From NCBI GenBank assembly GCA_002887195.1, contig PJAB01000233.1:1-33051 (forward strand): 33,051 nucleotides of DNA, given 5' to 3'. The stretch is from Chrysochromulina parva (lineage: Eukaryota; Haptophyta; Prymnesiales; Chrysochromulinaceae). The notes under the pieces were generated by a model. The model was not told the DNA's origin and ran no database searches. It saw only the letters and a list, made by a program, of their open reading frames with translations. Every line of letters begins with the position of its first letter. Positions within the stretch are counted from its first letter, which is position 1. The position numbers and the translations under genes are program-made. Below are positions 1 through 8,236 of this stretch, piece by piece.

Positions 1-1
1 G

Positions 2-577
2 TGTGAGTTCGCACACAACGGCGCCTGCCAGGACGGCGGGCCAGACTCGCTGACTGCCCTCTATGGCGTCGCGGCTCAGTGTGCCATCGCCACGGACTGC
101 GCCGACTGTGGTGAACGCTTCAAGTCCCCGCCGAGGCCGCCGCCGCCCTTGCCGCCGCCGCCGTCGCCGCCGCCGCCCTCACCGCCGCCCTTGCCGCCAC
201 CGCCCACGCCGCCGCCGCCCACACCGCCGCCCTCGCCTCCGCCGCCCTCGCCACCGCCGCCCTCGCCACCACCCTCACCGCCGCCAGCGCCGCCACCTTC
301 ACCGCCGCCCTCGCCGCCGCCGCCCTCGCCGCCACCCTCACCGCTGCCCTCACTCCCGCCCCCACCGCCTCCACCCTCACCTCTGTTCGCGATTGTCGTT
401 TGGCTCGTTGCGGGCGTGTCGGCCGTCTGTGTGGCTTTCCACGCCCTTCGACCGCTACCGACCAATCGGTCGGCATCGACGCCGAGTCCGAGGGGCTCGC
501 CGAGACGGTCGGAGCGCGGCGAATGGTCGCCGCGTACGACAACTCCCGGTGCGAAGAGGGCCCTCCTTTTGTTGTGA
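2..577 (+). CDS. Cys-motif/Pro-rich single-pass membrane protein, 3' end only
   Basis: The reading frame is open from the left window edge, so the N-terminus is missing; 191 residues are visible. They begin with a cysteine-rich motif of the form C-x7-C-x-DGGPDS, continuing to a C-A-x-C-A-I-A-T-D-C-x-D-C-G type end at about residues 1-40. I recognise this motif from secreted or surface proteins of haptophytes and related algae, usually written DGGPGSEYS...GTDCxDCG. A stretch of about 80 residues of SPPPP and PPPLPPP follows (window 120-380), like hydroxyproline-rich wall or linker regions. Next come one hydrophobic helix (LFAIVVWLVAGVSAVCVAF) and a basic, Ser/Arg-rich tail of about 50 residues ending in LLLL. 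The likely arrangement is an extracellular Cys/Pro-rich part, one membrane pass and a short cytoplasmic tail. The prolyl 4-hydroxylase at 6226 could modify such a protein, but that link is only inference. Function unknown. Confidence 0.7.
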   Translation, partial: CEFAHNGACQDGGPDSLTALYGVAAQCAIATDCADCGERFKSPPRPPPPLPPPPSPPPPSPPPLPPPPTPPPPTPPPSPPPPSPPPPSPPPSPPPAPPPSPPPSPPPPSPPPSPLPSLPPPPPPPSPLFAIVVWLVAGVSAVCVAFHALRPLPTNRSASTPSPRGSPRRSERGEWSPRTTTPGAKRALLLL

Positions 578-1117
578 CTTGTGAGATGAACTCAGAAAGT
601 AAGAAGTCGTACAGACCTCTACAGGTCCGCTCAGTGATGATTATTAAGCCGTTAGCCGAGCCGCAGAGCGCAGTGTTCGAGCCGATACGAAACTTCTCTA
701 GGGTCAGGCTGAGGGTGAGGCTCCGTTTCAGCAGTGCATGTGAACATGTGAGTCAGATGTGTGTGAGCGGTTAACGACAGCGCCGAAGACGGCGGCGCGC
801 TCACGTCGTGCCGCGCAATCCCGTAGAACCGCGCCCGCGGCCCCGCCGAGCCCGCACTGGCGATCCAGGGCCACGCGGGCAAACATATTCGGACGACGAG
901 ACACATCCCTTACATACAGAACAGGCCACATGCGTACGGTAACCAAATGAGAAGACACATTGCCATGCCATGCCACATGCCATGGCACATCACATCGACA
1001 TGCCAGCGACATCCGACACGGCTGTCTGCACAATGCGGCAAGAGACTGTCGTCTCCTCACATGGCAGATTGGCCACGTTGATCTGGAGCATGCGCACCTC
1101 AGCCATGGACTTTGCAC
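578..1117. other. Convergent intergenic spacer between genes 1 and 2
   Basis: This 540-nt spacer separates two stop codons and should hold both 3' untranslated regions. I see no convincing coding region: the open frames here are short and Arg- or His-rich without family features. Around 960-1015 there is a run of overlapping ATGCC/GGCAT words, including the palindrome TGCCATGGCA. I see no AATAAA-type poly(A) signal and no tRNA. Confidence 0.5.
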
Positions 1118-1543
1118 TCAACGGATGTTGTACTTGATCGTCACATCCTTGTCCGGCATCTTGGTCACGCAGATCTTTGCTCGTCCACTTCCAACCTGCG
1201 CCTCGCAGGTCTTGCAGGTGCCTTCGTTGCAGTCGTATTTGATGGGAATATTGCAGCTGCGCGCGACATCGCGGAGCTTCTGACCCGCAAGAGCCTGTGC
1301 CACTTTTTTCTCTCCCTTGGGTCCGACCCACGTCACCGTTCGCTTCGTCTTCTCTTTGGACAGACCAGCATTCTCTCGCTTTCCGAGGGTGTCGTCGTTG
1401 GCAAAGGCGCCCTTGAGCCCATCGAACATGCCCATGCGCACGGCTGTGCTCCGTTCGGCGGTGGCGCGTACACCAGCCGAAGGCAGCGCGAATGCAGAAA
1501 CGACCACCGTGTGAACGAGGAGAAGCAACACGCCGGCGCGCAT
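1118..1543 (-). CDS. Plastid-targeted 2Fe-2S ferredoxin-like protein
   Basis: A 141-residue protein that starts at the ATG at 1543; the frame stays open upstream but that part lacks a targeting feature. Residues 1-20 form a signal peptide (MRAGVLLLLVHTVVVSAFA) with an SAFA-type cleavage site, the motif that precedes transit peptides in algae with secondary red plastids. Residues 21-38 look like a transit peptide. The C-terminal half has a ferredoxin-type cluster loop, C-N-E-G-T-C-K-T-C-E, with Cys105, Cys110 and Cys113 (C-x4-C-x2-C), and a fourth ligand candidate, Cys125, only 11 residues later. Plant-type ferredoxins have about 29 residues there. The fold is therefore a shortened ferredoxin-like domain, probably an electron carrier or an Fe-S subunit of a plastid complex. 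Calling it PetF would be wrong. It is divergent with the gene at 1861. Confidence 0.82.
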   Translation of the reverse strand: MRAGVLLLLVHTVVVSAFALPSAGVRATAERSTAVRMGMFDGLKGAFANDDTLGKRENAGLSKEKTKRTVTWVGPKGEKKVAQALAGQKLRDVARSCNIPIKYDCNEGTCKTCEAQVGSGRAKICVTKMPDKDVTIKYNIR

Positions 1544-1860
1544 GGTTCGGAGCTCGACGAAATCTGGTTCGCCTGACGAATTTCCCATGCACTCGAATCG
1601 CTGGGAACGAACCTCACGCTGCATGTCACGCGAGTCGATCAGGCGTGAAAACGATGTGATAAAGTGCGACCGACATCAAAATTTTGATTGGATTGGATTT
1701 GACTTGACTTGACTTGACTTGTTGCAACTCGAGTGAAACAGCCATAGGGCTATTGGCGTTCTGTACCTAGTTGTTGCAAGCCATACACACCACCAGAGAT
1801 AGACTGTACGCGAGTACACGTAAGCAAGTTCAGAACGTTGGCGTCATACCGTCCATACCG
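1544..1860. promoter_or_regulatory. Divergent promoter region, ferredoxin-like / EEP genes
   Basis: 317 nt between two divergent ATGs. It carries a low-complexity stretch (ATTGG-type words, then four exact GACTT units at 1701-1720) near the middle. No TATA box is evident at a convincing position. The promoter assignment rests only on gene layout. Confidence 0.4.
1701..1720. repeat. (GACTT)4 microsatellite
   Basis: Four exact copies of the pentamer GACTT, preceded by degenerate GATTG/GATTT units from about 1685, inside the divergent promoter region. Confidence 0.85.
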
Positions 1861-1978
1861 ATGGGACGTCGTCTTGGGCAATCTCTGAAAATGCTCTCGG
1901 CTTGGCGCCTATTGCTCGCTGCCTCGGCGCTGGTGGCCGCGCTCATAGCAGTGCGCCGCATTATCACCGAATATATGG

Positions 1979-2017
<39 letters not shown>

Positions 2018-2048
2018 TCATCATCAGCAGCAGTATCAGCAGCAGTAT

Positions 2049-2117
<69 letters not shown>

Positions 2118-3189
2118 TGGAATTCTCGCGGTCAGTACTGTCTCTGCGAGCTTTGCACTTGAATCTGAATCACGCCTCCCTCCACCGCCGCCGCCCTTGG
2201 ATCTCTGGCCTAAGCCTCCGCCGTCGCCGCCGCCCCCAGCGATGCCAGCGCCCATGCCGCATGCAGAAGCAACGGCCAAGCGCAAGCTCCGAAAGCGCAA
2301 CCGGCACAAGCGGCCGACCAACTCCACGGCAGTGGACCGGCCACGCGGCGGAGGTGGCGCTGGGCGCAGCTGCCAGCCTCGGCGGCTGCTGCACTGGAAC
2401 ATTCTCGATGGTGGCGGGTCGCGCCTAACGGGCATCTGCAACTTTGTGCGCGACGGGCAGTACGACGTGCTCACGCTCAACGAACTCAACGGCTTCGACG
2501 AGGCGTCGTTGGAGCGCCTGGGCAAGCGCTGCGGCTTCACGCACTCACTGCTGCTGGCCAAGAGCCCCTACCGTCTGGGCATCCTATCTCGCCATCCGCT
2601 CTCGCTCATCGCCGCGGACACGGGGCACACGTTCGCGCACGGGCTGCTCTGCGCGCGCGTGCTCGGCCTCGCCCTCTGCGTGACCCATCTCAATCCCCAC
2701 GACGTGCGCCGGCGCGCAGACGAGGCGAGGGAGATTGTGCGGCGCGTGGGTACGGACGACCAGCAACCGTTCATGCTGGTGGGTGACCTCAACACGCTCT
2801 CGTCCCTCGACCGCGCCGAGCACGCCAAGGCGGACCTCGCGTCGCTCATCCGCAAGGGGCCGTACGCCCCGCAGTTGAGTCGCAAGTTCCTCGACAGCTC
2901 CCAGGCGGCGGTGGATTACACGCCGATGCAGGTGCTGCTGGACGCGCCTCTGCGGGACGTGGGCGTTGGCAGCGGCCACTCTGTACCCACCAGCATCAAC
3001 GCCGACCATATGCACTTTGCGACGCTCCGGCTCGACTACTGCCTTGTCAACGATCAGCTGCTGCGTAGCTGTGGCGGCCAGCGCGATGAGCTGCGCGCCT
3101 CGCTGCTGCACGATGAGCGCACCGATTCGCTCTCCGATCACTACCCGCTCGAGGTGCACTTCCACGCGCCGCCCGACCTCACGCGATAG
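1861..3189 (+). CDS. Membrane-anchored endonuclease/exonuclease/phosphatase (EEP) family protein
   Basis: A 442-residue protein from the first in-frame ATG (1861); the frame is open upstream but has no ATG. Residues about 15-33 form a hydrophobic helix behind a basic N-terminus, which suggests a type II signal anchor. Ser/Ile low complexity (about 42-85, from AGC codons) and a Pro-rich linker follow. The catalytic domain spans about 177-440 with the canonical EEP motifs: H178-W-N180, the metal ligand E208 in LNELNG, T275-H276-L-N278, D309 and N311 in VGDLN, D392 in RLDY, and D426-H427 in SDHYPLE. All expected catalytic residues are present, so it is probably an active Mg-dependent phosphodiesterase or phosphatase. 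The superfamily covers nucleases, inositol phosphatases and sphingomyelinase-like enzymes, and the substrate cannot be read from the sequence. The anchor suggests action in the secretory pathway or at the cell surface. Confidence 0.88.
1984..2118 (+). repeat. (AGC/CAG)n trinucleotide tract in the EEP gene
   Basis: About 135 nt of CAG repeats with ATC/TCA interruptions, read in the AGC frame as poly-Ser with a few Ile. It lies between the membrane anchor and the catalytic domain, so length changes would only alter a linker. Confidence 0.9.
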
Positions 3190-3530
3190 CGCTTAGCGGC
3201 TGGGGCGTGGGGGGCGGGGCCGGAATTTAGACTCTCAATTTTGTTTTAATGGCACCGGGTTCAAAGAAGTAAGAACGGCGAACTTAGACAATATAAAATA
3301 TGTATTCGCCCCGCGTGGCGGCCGCCTTCCCCAGCTATGGCCTACGCAAAGGTATGCACCGCCGTTCGCACCACAATCGACCGCATCGCAACCGGTGCGC
3401 ATGCCGGTGCGTCCGGCGCGAGCCCCTTGCCACCTTGCCCTGCACCCACCGATTGCGGGTGACCTCACTGGGTGACCTCGCTGACCACCCATTCGCACGC
3501 CGATCATTCGGTGGTGGTGCTTTTCGAAGT
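3190..3530. other. Convergent intergenic spacer
   Basis: 341 nt between the stop codons of the EEP and U-box genes. It includes an AT-rich piece near 3280-3303 (AATATAAAATATG) that could be a 3'-end signal. No gene seen. Confidence 0.45.
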
Positions 3531-5532
3531 TCAGTAGGTCGCTATTCCGTTGGCCGCCTGCTGCAGCGCGAGCTGAGCGTTGATCGCAAGGATCTCCTGC
3601 TGCGCCATCCATCGCTCGTCGGAGTTAAGGTCGGCGAATTTCTGACCCGTTCGCTTCTCCCATGCCCGGATGTCGGCCACCGACGCGGTCCGTGGCTCGT
3701 AGGTCGGGAGTGTGCCTGCGAGTGCCATCTCCTTACGCACGCGCGCATTGTGCGCACGCAGCAGGTCCGTGACTGCATCCGTCGACTCTGGCGCACCGAC
3801 GGGCAGCGCTGCCGCCGCCACGCCTTTGAGCGCCTTGGCGGCTACCGGCTCACGTAGCGGCTTCTTCTCCTGTGGGCGCGTCCGCTGACTATTGAGGTCC
3901 GAGGCAGCGCGCGGCTCGAGGGCGGTGCTGCTCGGTGTGCCCGCCAGAGCGCCCGAACGTGCTGCCAAGGGTGCGGCAGCGGCAGTGGCGGCACCGGCAA
4001 CAGGAGCAGACGCCGGAGAGGACTTCTGCTTCTGCTTCTGCTCTTTCCACAGTGCAAGCTTCTCTCGTTGCGTCAGTGGCCGCGACGGCGCCTCGTCGCC
4101 CTCAGCGACGGTCGACGAGACTGACGAGACTGACGAGACTGACGAAGCCGAGGAGGGCGGCCGCGCGGCGGCGGCCAGGGACGGTGCGGCGAGCAACGAG
4201 ATCGGCGGGGGCGCGGGTGGCATCGGTGGCGGTGCTGCAGGGGCGTCGAGTGCGCCGCTCTGCCTGATCAGCATGGCGAGCGCCTCATTGGGCACGAGAG
4301 TCGATGCGCCAAGTGGCGCACCCGTCAACGGGCTCACCTGCCCATGGGTGCGCAGCCATCGCTCGATGGGGGCGCGCTCGTAGACTTCGCCTCCCACCGT
4401 GTACACGGGGTCGCGCATGATCGCAAACGAGATTGGGCAATAGAACGTAGCCGGGAAGGAGCGTGTGGCCTGGGCTGGCGGTAGCGCGGCAGACGCAACA
4501 GCTGGTGGCGCGCGCGTTGCCCTGGGCGCGGCAGCACCCTCGTGAGGGGCTGGCGCTGTGGGAGGTGCGACGGGTGGGCGAGAGAGAAACGGCGCCCGTA
4601 ACGGCGCTCGAATGGTCGCGCCCGGCTCGTCGACGTCGTCCAGGCTCGCAAGCCGTGCTTTCGCCTGCGCCACCCGTGCCTTTGCGTCCTCTCGCTCGTC
4701 CACCGTCGCAACGGGCGGAAGCGGCAGCGGTGGCGGCGACGGCGGCGGCGCGTAGGCCGCGAGCGCATCGACCGCCACGGAGGGCGACGTAAGGTCCATC
4801 GGGCTGCCCGACACCGGAACTGGTGTGTTGACGGCTGGCGTGGCCGCGCTGGGCGTGATCGCACCGGAGCTCGTTGCGGCGGCCGGGGTGACCGGCATCG
4901 GTGCCAACTGGGGAGATGAAGCCACAGCGTCGAGAAGTGAGGCCATTGATCGCGCAGGAGGCGATGAGTCGATCGCACAGGATGAGTCGGCATCGCCGCC
5001 GGCGCCAAAGGGCGCGGGCGCCGCAGATGGCGCAGCGACGGGCGTGGCCAGGGCCATCATCATTTGAGGAGACTGGACGGGAGTGGGCGTGGCGGCGACA
5101 GGCGTGTCGGCGATGGCATCGGAGGCTGCCTGGGCGGACTGGGCGGAAGTAGCAGCGGCGGCGAAGGTGGGCAGAGTGCAGAGGGAGACCGTAGGGCAGG
5201 CAGCACCCGCTCGGGACCTTGCCGCCGTGTCGGCAGCCTTGGGCGGCGCCGGCGCCATCGGAGCCGATGGCTTCGACGGCGCGTCGTTCGTCTTGACGGT
5301 TGCCTTCTTGACAGCAGCCACGCGAGCCTTCGCCGCATCAACGGCCGCCAGCGCGACGCGCCGGTTATGCTCTTGCAGCGAAGCCAGCAGCCCGCTCGAG
5401 TTCGACTCACCCAGCCACGCCTCGGTCTCTTTGTCTGCTGCGCATCCCAGTCGCGCTCTCGGGCCCACGTCAGCGGAAGGAGTCCTCAGCTGCACACCCG
5501 CGCAGGCCATCGAGCGCTTCTTACCGGGACCG

Positions 5533-5566
<34 letters not shown>

Positions 5567-5697
5567 CAGGTTTGGAGGTGGATTCGGACTTTAGTAATGC
5601 GGATGCACCGCCGATAACCATTACGCTCTTGCGGTGCGAGTGCGCGCTGGCGCCTGCAATGCGTGCACTCGAGGCCGAGTCGCGGGAGGGCGGTGGC

Positions 5698-5743
<46 letters not shown>

Positions 5744-6020
5744 TCGGCGGTAGATTTGGAGTTGGCTGAGATGTCTCAGGTGCGAACGGCGCGATCACGG
5801 TGCTTGGACCTTCGTCGGTGGCCTTGGCAGCAGCCGCGTCCACCTCGAGCAGAGACTTGAGCTTCGGCGGACCATTCGGATGTTCGTGTAGCGGATGCTC
5901 ACGCTCGAAGAAGTCGTCGTCAATGGAGAAGGCAGGCTCGTCCTTAGTCAGGTCGTACCACTCGTCCGGAGCCTCCAGAGGCGTTTGGAAGAGGACGGGC
6001 TCGGAGACGCACTGCTCCAT
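3531..6020 (-). CDS. U-box E3 ubiquitin ligase with long disordered flanks
   Basis: An 829-residue protein starting at the ATG at 6020; an upstream open extension in the same frame has no ATG. Residues 1-520 are mostly disordered: an acidic N-terminus, a poly-Pro run (GGC tract), a poly-Ser run (CTG tract), and long Ala/Pro/Ser stretches with short helical pieces such as EREDAKARVAQAKARLASLDD. A clear U-box lies at about 525-590. It contains F-Y-C-P-I-S, M-R-D-P-V-Y, an E-R-x-x-I-x-x-W-L core and S-P-L-T-G-x-P-L, which matches the zinc-free RING-like fold that recruits E2 enzymes. Three SSV repeats and an RP-rich region follow. The final 90 residues are charged and helical (DLLRAHNARVRKEM ... 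DERWMAQQEILAINAQLALQQ). E3 activity follows from the U-box; the substrate is unknown. It is divergent with the prolyl hydroxylase gene, 205 nt apart. Confidence 0.87.
5536..5565 (-). repeat. (CTG/CAG)10 trinucleotide tract
   Basis: Ten exact CTG units on the plus strand, coding poly-Ser (AGC frame) in the U-box gene on the minus strand. Confidence 0.9.
5689..5750 (-). repeat. (GGC)n tract coding poly-Pro
   Basis: About 60 nt of GGC/GGT units on the plus strand, read as a poly-Pro run in the U-box protein on the minus strand. Confidence 0.88.
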
Positions 6021-6225
6021 CGTTTTGAAAAAGAAAGGAGCACAAACTGGTGTGAAGTTGTATGTGTGAATGTGAAGGTGTGTCTGAGTTTTTGTTTCAC
6101 AGGACCACACAAAAACAGGTCCGTCTCAAAATAACAAGGCCCACAAAGAGCGGGGGGTTCCCAACTTCTTCCGCTCCTCGGGCGACTGCGCCTGCCGCAA
6201 GACGACGGAGGCTAGGCTCCTCGCC
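6021..6225. promoter_or_regulatory. Divergent promoter region, U-box / prolyl 4-hydroxylase
   Basis: 205 nt between divergent ATGs. It contains a GTGTGAATGTGAAGGTGTG-like GT-rich piece and an A-rich run after the U-box 5' end. No defined element recognised. Confidence 0.4.
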
Positions 6226-7919
6226 ATGGCGCTAGTGCCGCCAGCGCTCATCCTGCTCGTCTTCGCGGCGAGCGCCGCTCGAGACAACGACGCCAACTGC
6301 GCGCACTGGGCCGAAATCGGCGAGTGCGATAAAAATCCCAAGTTCATGCAGAAGGAATGCGCCAAATCGTGCTCGATGAGTGAGAGAGACACCGCCGACC
6401 AGGCCGAGTGCAGCCGGCTCGTCAAGGAAGGCCGCTGCCATGCCGACGTCGCGCTCGTGCGCTGCCGCGCCTCGTGCTACACCGCGCTCAAGGCCAACCT
6501 CACCGAGGACCTCGAGGGCAACTGCTTCTACTGGGCGACCGACGGCGAGTGCGAGTCCAATCGGGAGTGGATGGCCACCTCGTGCAGGCGTTCGTGCGAG
6601 CTGCTGCGCTCGTGCGGCGTGGCGCCTGAATCGAAGCCGTGCGCGCGCTCGTTCGAGTGCCCGCTCGCGCGCGACCGCGACGACGCAGACAAGTGCGCCG
6701 CCGCTGCGCGCCGCGGCGAGTGTCGGGCGCGCGACATCTGGACGGGGCAGGTGATGCTCGAGCGCTGCCCATACTCGTGTGCCATTCTCGACCCAGCCTC
6801 TGCTTCCAAAACGGTCACCCGCCCAAAGATGAAGCACGCGCCACACATGGATGCGCGCGTGAGGCGCCACCGGCCGAGCCGCTGCCACCACATCGGCCTA
6901 CGGCACGCGTTACTCGGGGCGCAGTGCCCGAACGTGCCGCCGAGCGCGCTGCCGAACCTGACCTCCCAGCCGCGTCTGGGATCCGCCGAAGGCGTACCGA
7001 TGCTTCCATACGATGACGCCGTCGACGAGCGCTACACCGGCGCCGACCTTGACCCAGTGCCATGGCGGCGGCGCTGGCGGCGCTGCCCGCGCGTCGCGTC
7101 CGCGCACGCGCGGCTCACGCCGCGCGTGCTGCACGACGAGCTCCCGGACGTACCGCTCTCCGCGCTGCCCTCGAAGGCCGCCAAGCTCACCTCCGCGGCT
7201 GGACGGCCCTCTGAGGCCGACTTGCGGCCGGTGCGCGTGCAGATGATCTCCGAGTCACCTCGAGTGCGTGTGCTGCACAACTTCGTGACGGAGTACGAGG
7301 CGCAGAAGCTCATCGAGCTCGCGGGGCCTCACTTCCATCGCTCCTCGACCGCGCGCGCGGGCGCCGATGACAAGCGCACCTCCAACTCAGCCACTCTCGC
7401 CTCGGGCGACCCGGTGGTGAGTGCTGTGCGCCATCGCATCGCTTTCTACTGTGGCTACCCTGAGCCTAACTTGGAGCCGCTTCAGGTGCGCTTGCATGCC
7501 GATGGCCTCTGATGGCCTCTGATTGCCTCTGATTGCCACGGATGGCCACTGATTGCATCTGATTGCCTCTGATTGCCTCTGATTGCCTCTGATTGCAGGC
7601 GGTGCGCTACCATCCGGGCGAGTTCTACAAGCCGCATCACGACTACTACAACGCGTGCGAGACCTGGATGAATGGCAACCGGCACTTCACCTTCCTCATC
7701 TACCTCAACGACGTCGACGAGGGAGGCGAGACCGGCTTCCCGCGCCTGAACATCTCTGTGACGCCCACCGCGTACTCCGCGCTCGTGTTCAATGACGTGC
7801 TGGACAATGGCGAGCCCGACGAGCGCACGCTGCACGAGGGCGTGCCGCCCGCGCGCGGCATCAAGTATGCCATCAACGGCTGGGTGCGCTCCAAGCACCT
7901 TGGCTTTGGCTATCAGTAG
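6226..7919 (+). CDS. ShKT-domain prolyl 4-hydroxylase, two exons
   Basis: Exon 1 is 6226-7485 and exon 2 is 7599-7919, joined in phase 0 to give 526 residues. A signal peptide (MALVPPALILLVFAASAA) is followed by four cysteine-rich ShKT-like units between about residues 24 and 190 (for example C-A-H-W-A-E-I-G-E-C ... C-A-K-S-C, and C-F-Y-W-A-T-D-G-E-C ... C-R-R-S-C). A poorly conserved, Arg/Pro-rich linker runs to about 330. The C-terminal domain is a P4H-type double-stranded beta helix carrying the Fe(II) ligands H433-x-D435 and H499 and the 2-oxoglutarate-binding K509, within YKPHHDYY, TLHEG and GIKYAINGW. All catalytic residues are present. The enzyme should hydroxylate prolines in proteins of the secretory pathway. 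The exon junction falls inside the conserved core (LEPLQ/AVRYHPGE), which confirms the splice. The intron is a decamer array. Confidence 0.92.
7486..7598 (+). other. Intron made of a 10-nt tandem repeat (P4H gene)
   Basis: A 113-nt GT-AG intron, CAG/GTGCGC at the donor and GATTGCAG at the acceptor. From 7501 to the end it consists of nine exact-length 10-nt units (GATGGCCTCT, GATTGCCTCT and close variants) plus an 8-nt final unit whose last three bases form the splice acceptor CAG. Splicing restores the conserved P4H core, so the boundaries are secure. Confidence 0.93.
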
Positions 7920-8236
7920 TAGCAGCCTGTGGAGAGTGACAATGAGAGTAGTAAGTGTCTCCCCGATGAGTCTAGACTTGGTGGAACAAAAGTCGCGTTG
8001 TGCCAAACCTCCAAAAAAAAGCAACCTACCATCTTTGGCAATCTCGCTGTTTGTGATCGGCCTCCCCGCTCCTCCGCGTAGGTGTGGCTCGTGTTCGCTT
8101 CCCACTAGACCAGGTCAAGTTGATTTGCGGACGATGGCTGGCGTTGCTGGCCCCTCTTGTCTGTGGGCTTCATCAACCGTTCGTGGCTAATGGCAGGATC
8201 GATGCCATAACCAGGTCAAGGCATCGTGCTGTCAGG
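7920..8236. other. Intergenic region between two tandem oxygenase genes
   Basis: 317 nt between the P4H stop and the first usable ATG of the next gene on the same strand. An open frame without ATG runs into the next gene and includes a hydrophobic stretch (WLALLAPLVCGL), so a missed 5' exon is possible. No promoter element recognised. Confidence 0.4.

Noticed and set aside
120..542. Long minus-strand open frames opposite the Pro-rich gene
   Set aside because: They are Gly- or Ala-rich mirror images of the SPPPP-coding repeat and have no family features.
660..700. GTTCGAGCC at about 677 as a tRNA T-loop
   Set aside because: No acceptor, anticodon or D-arm pairing could be drawn around it.
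2037..2118. Poly-Gln protein from the AGC tract in another frame
   Set aside because: That frame is a short shadow of the EEP gene, whose frame has a complete catalytic domain.
7942..8113. A 9-nt exon (ATG at 7942) with a GTAAGT donor spliced to 8114, giving the second oxygenase a signal-like N-terminus
   Set aside because: The frame works, but the exon would start only 22 nt after the P4H stop, leaving no room for a 3' end and promoter. Kept only as a remote option.
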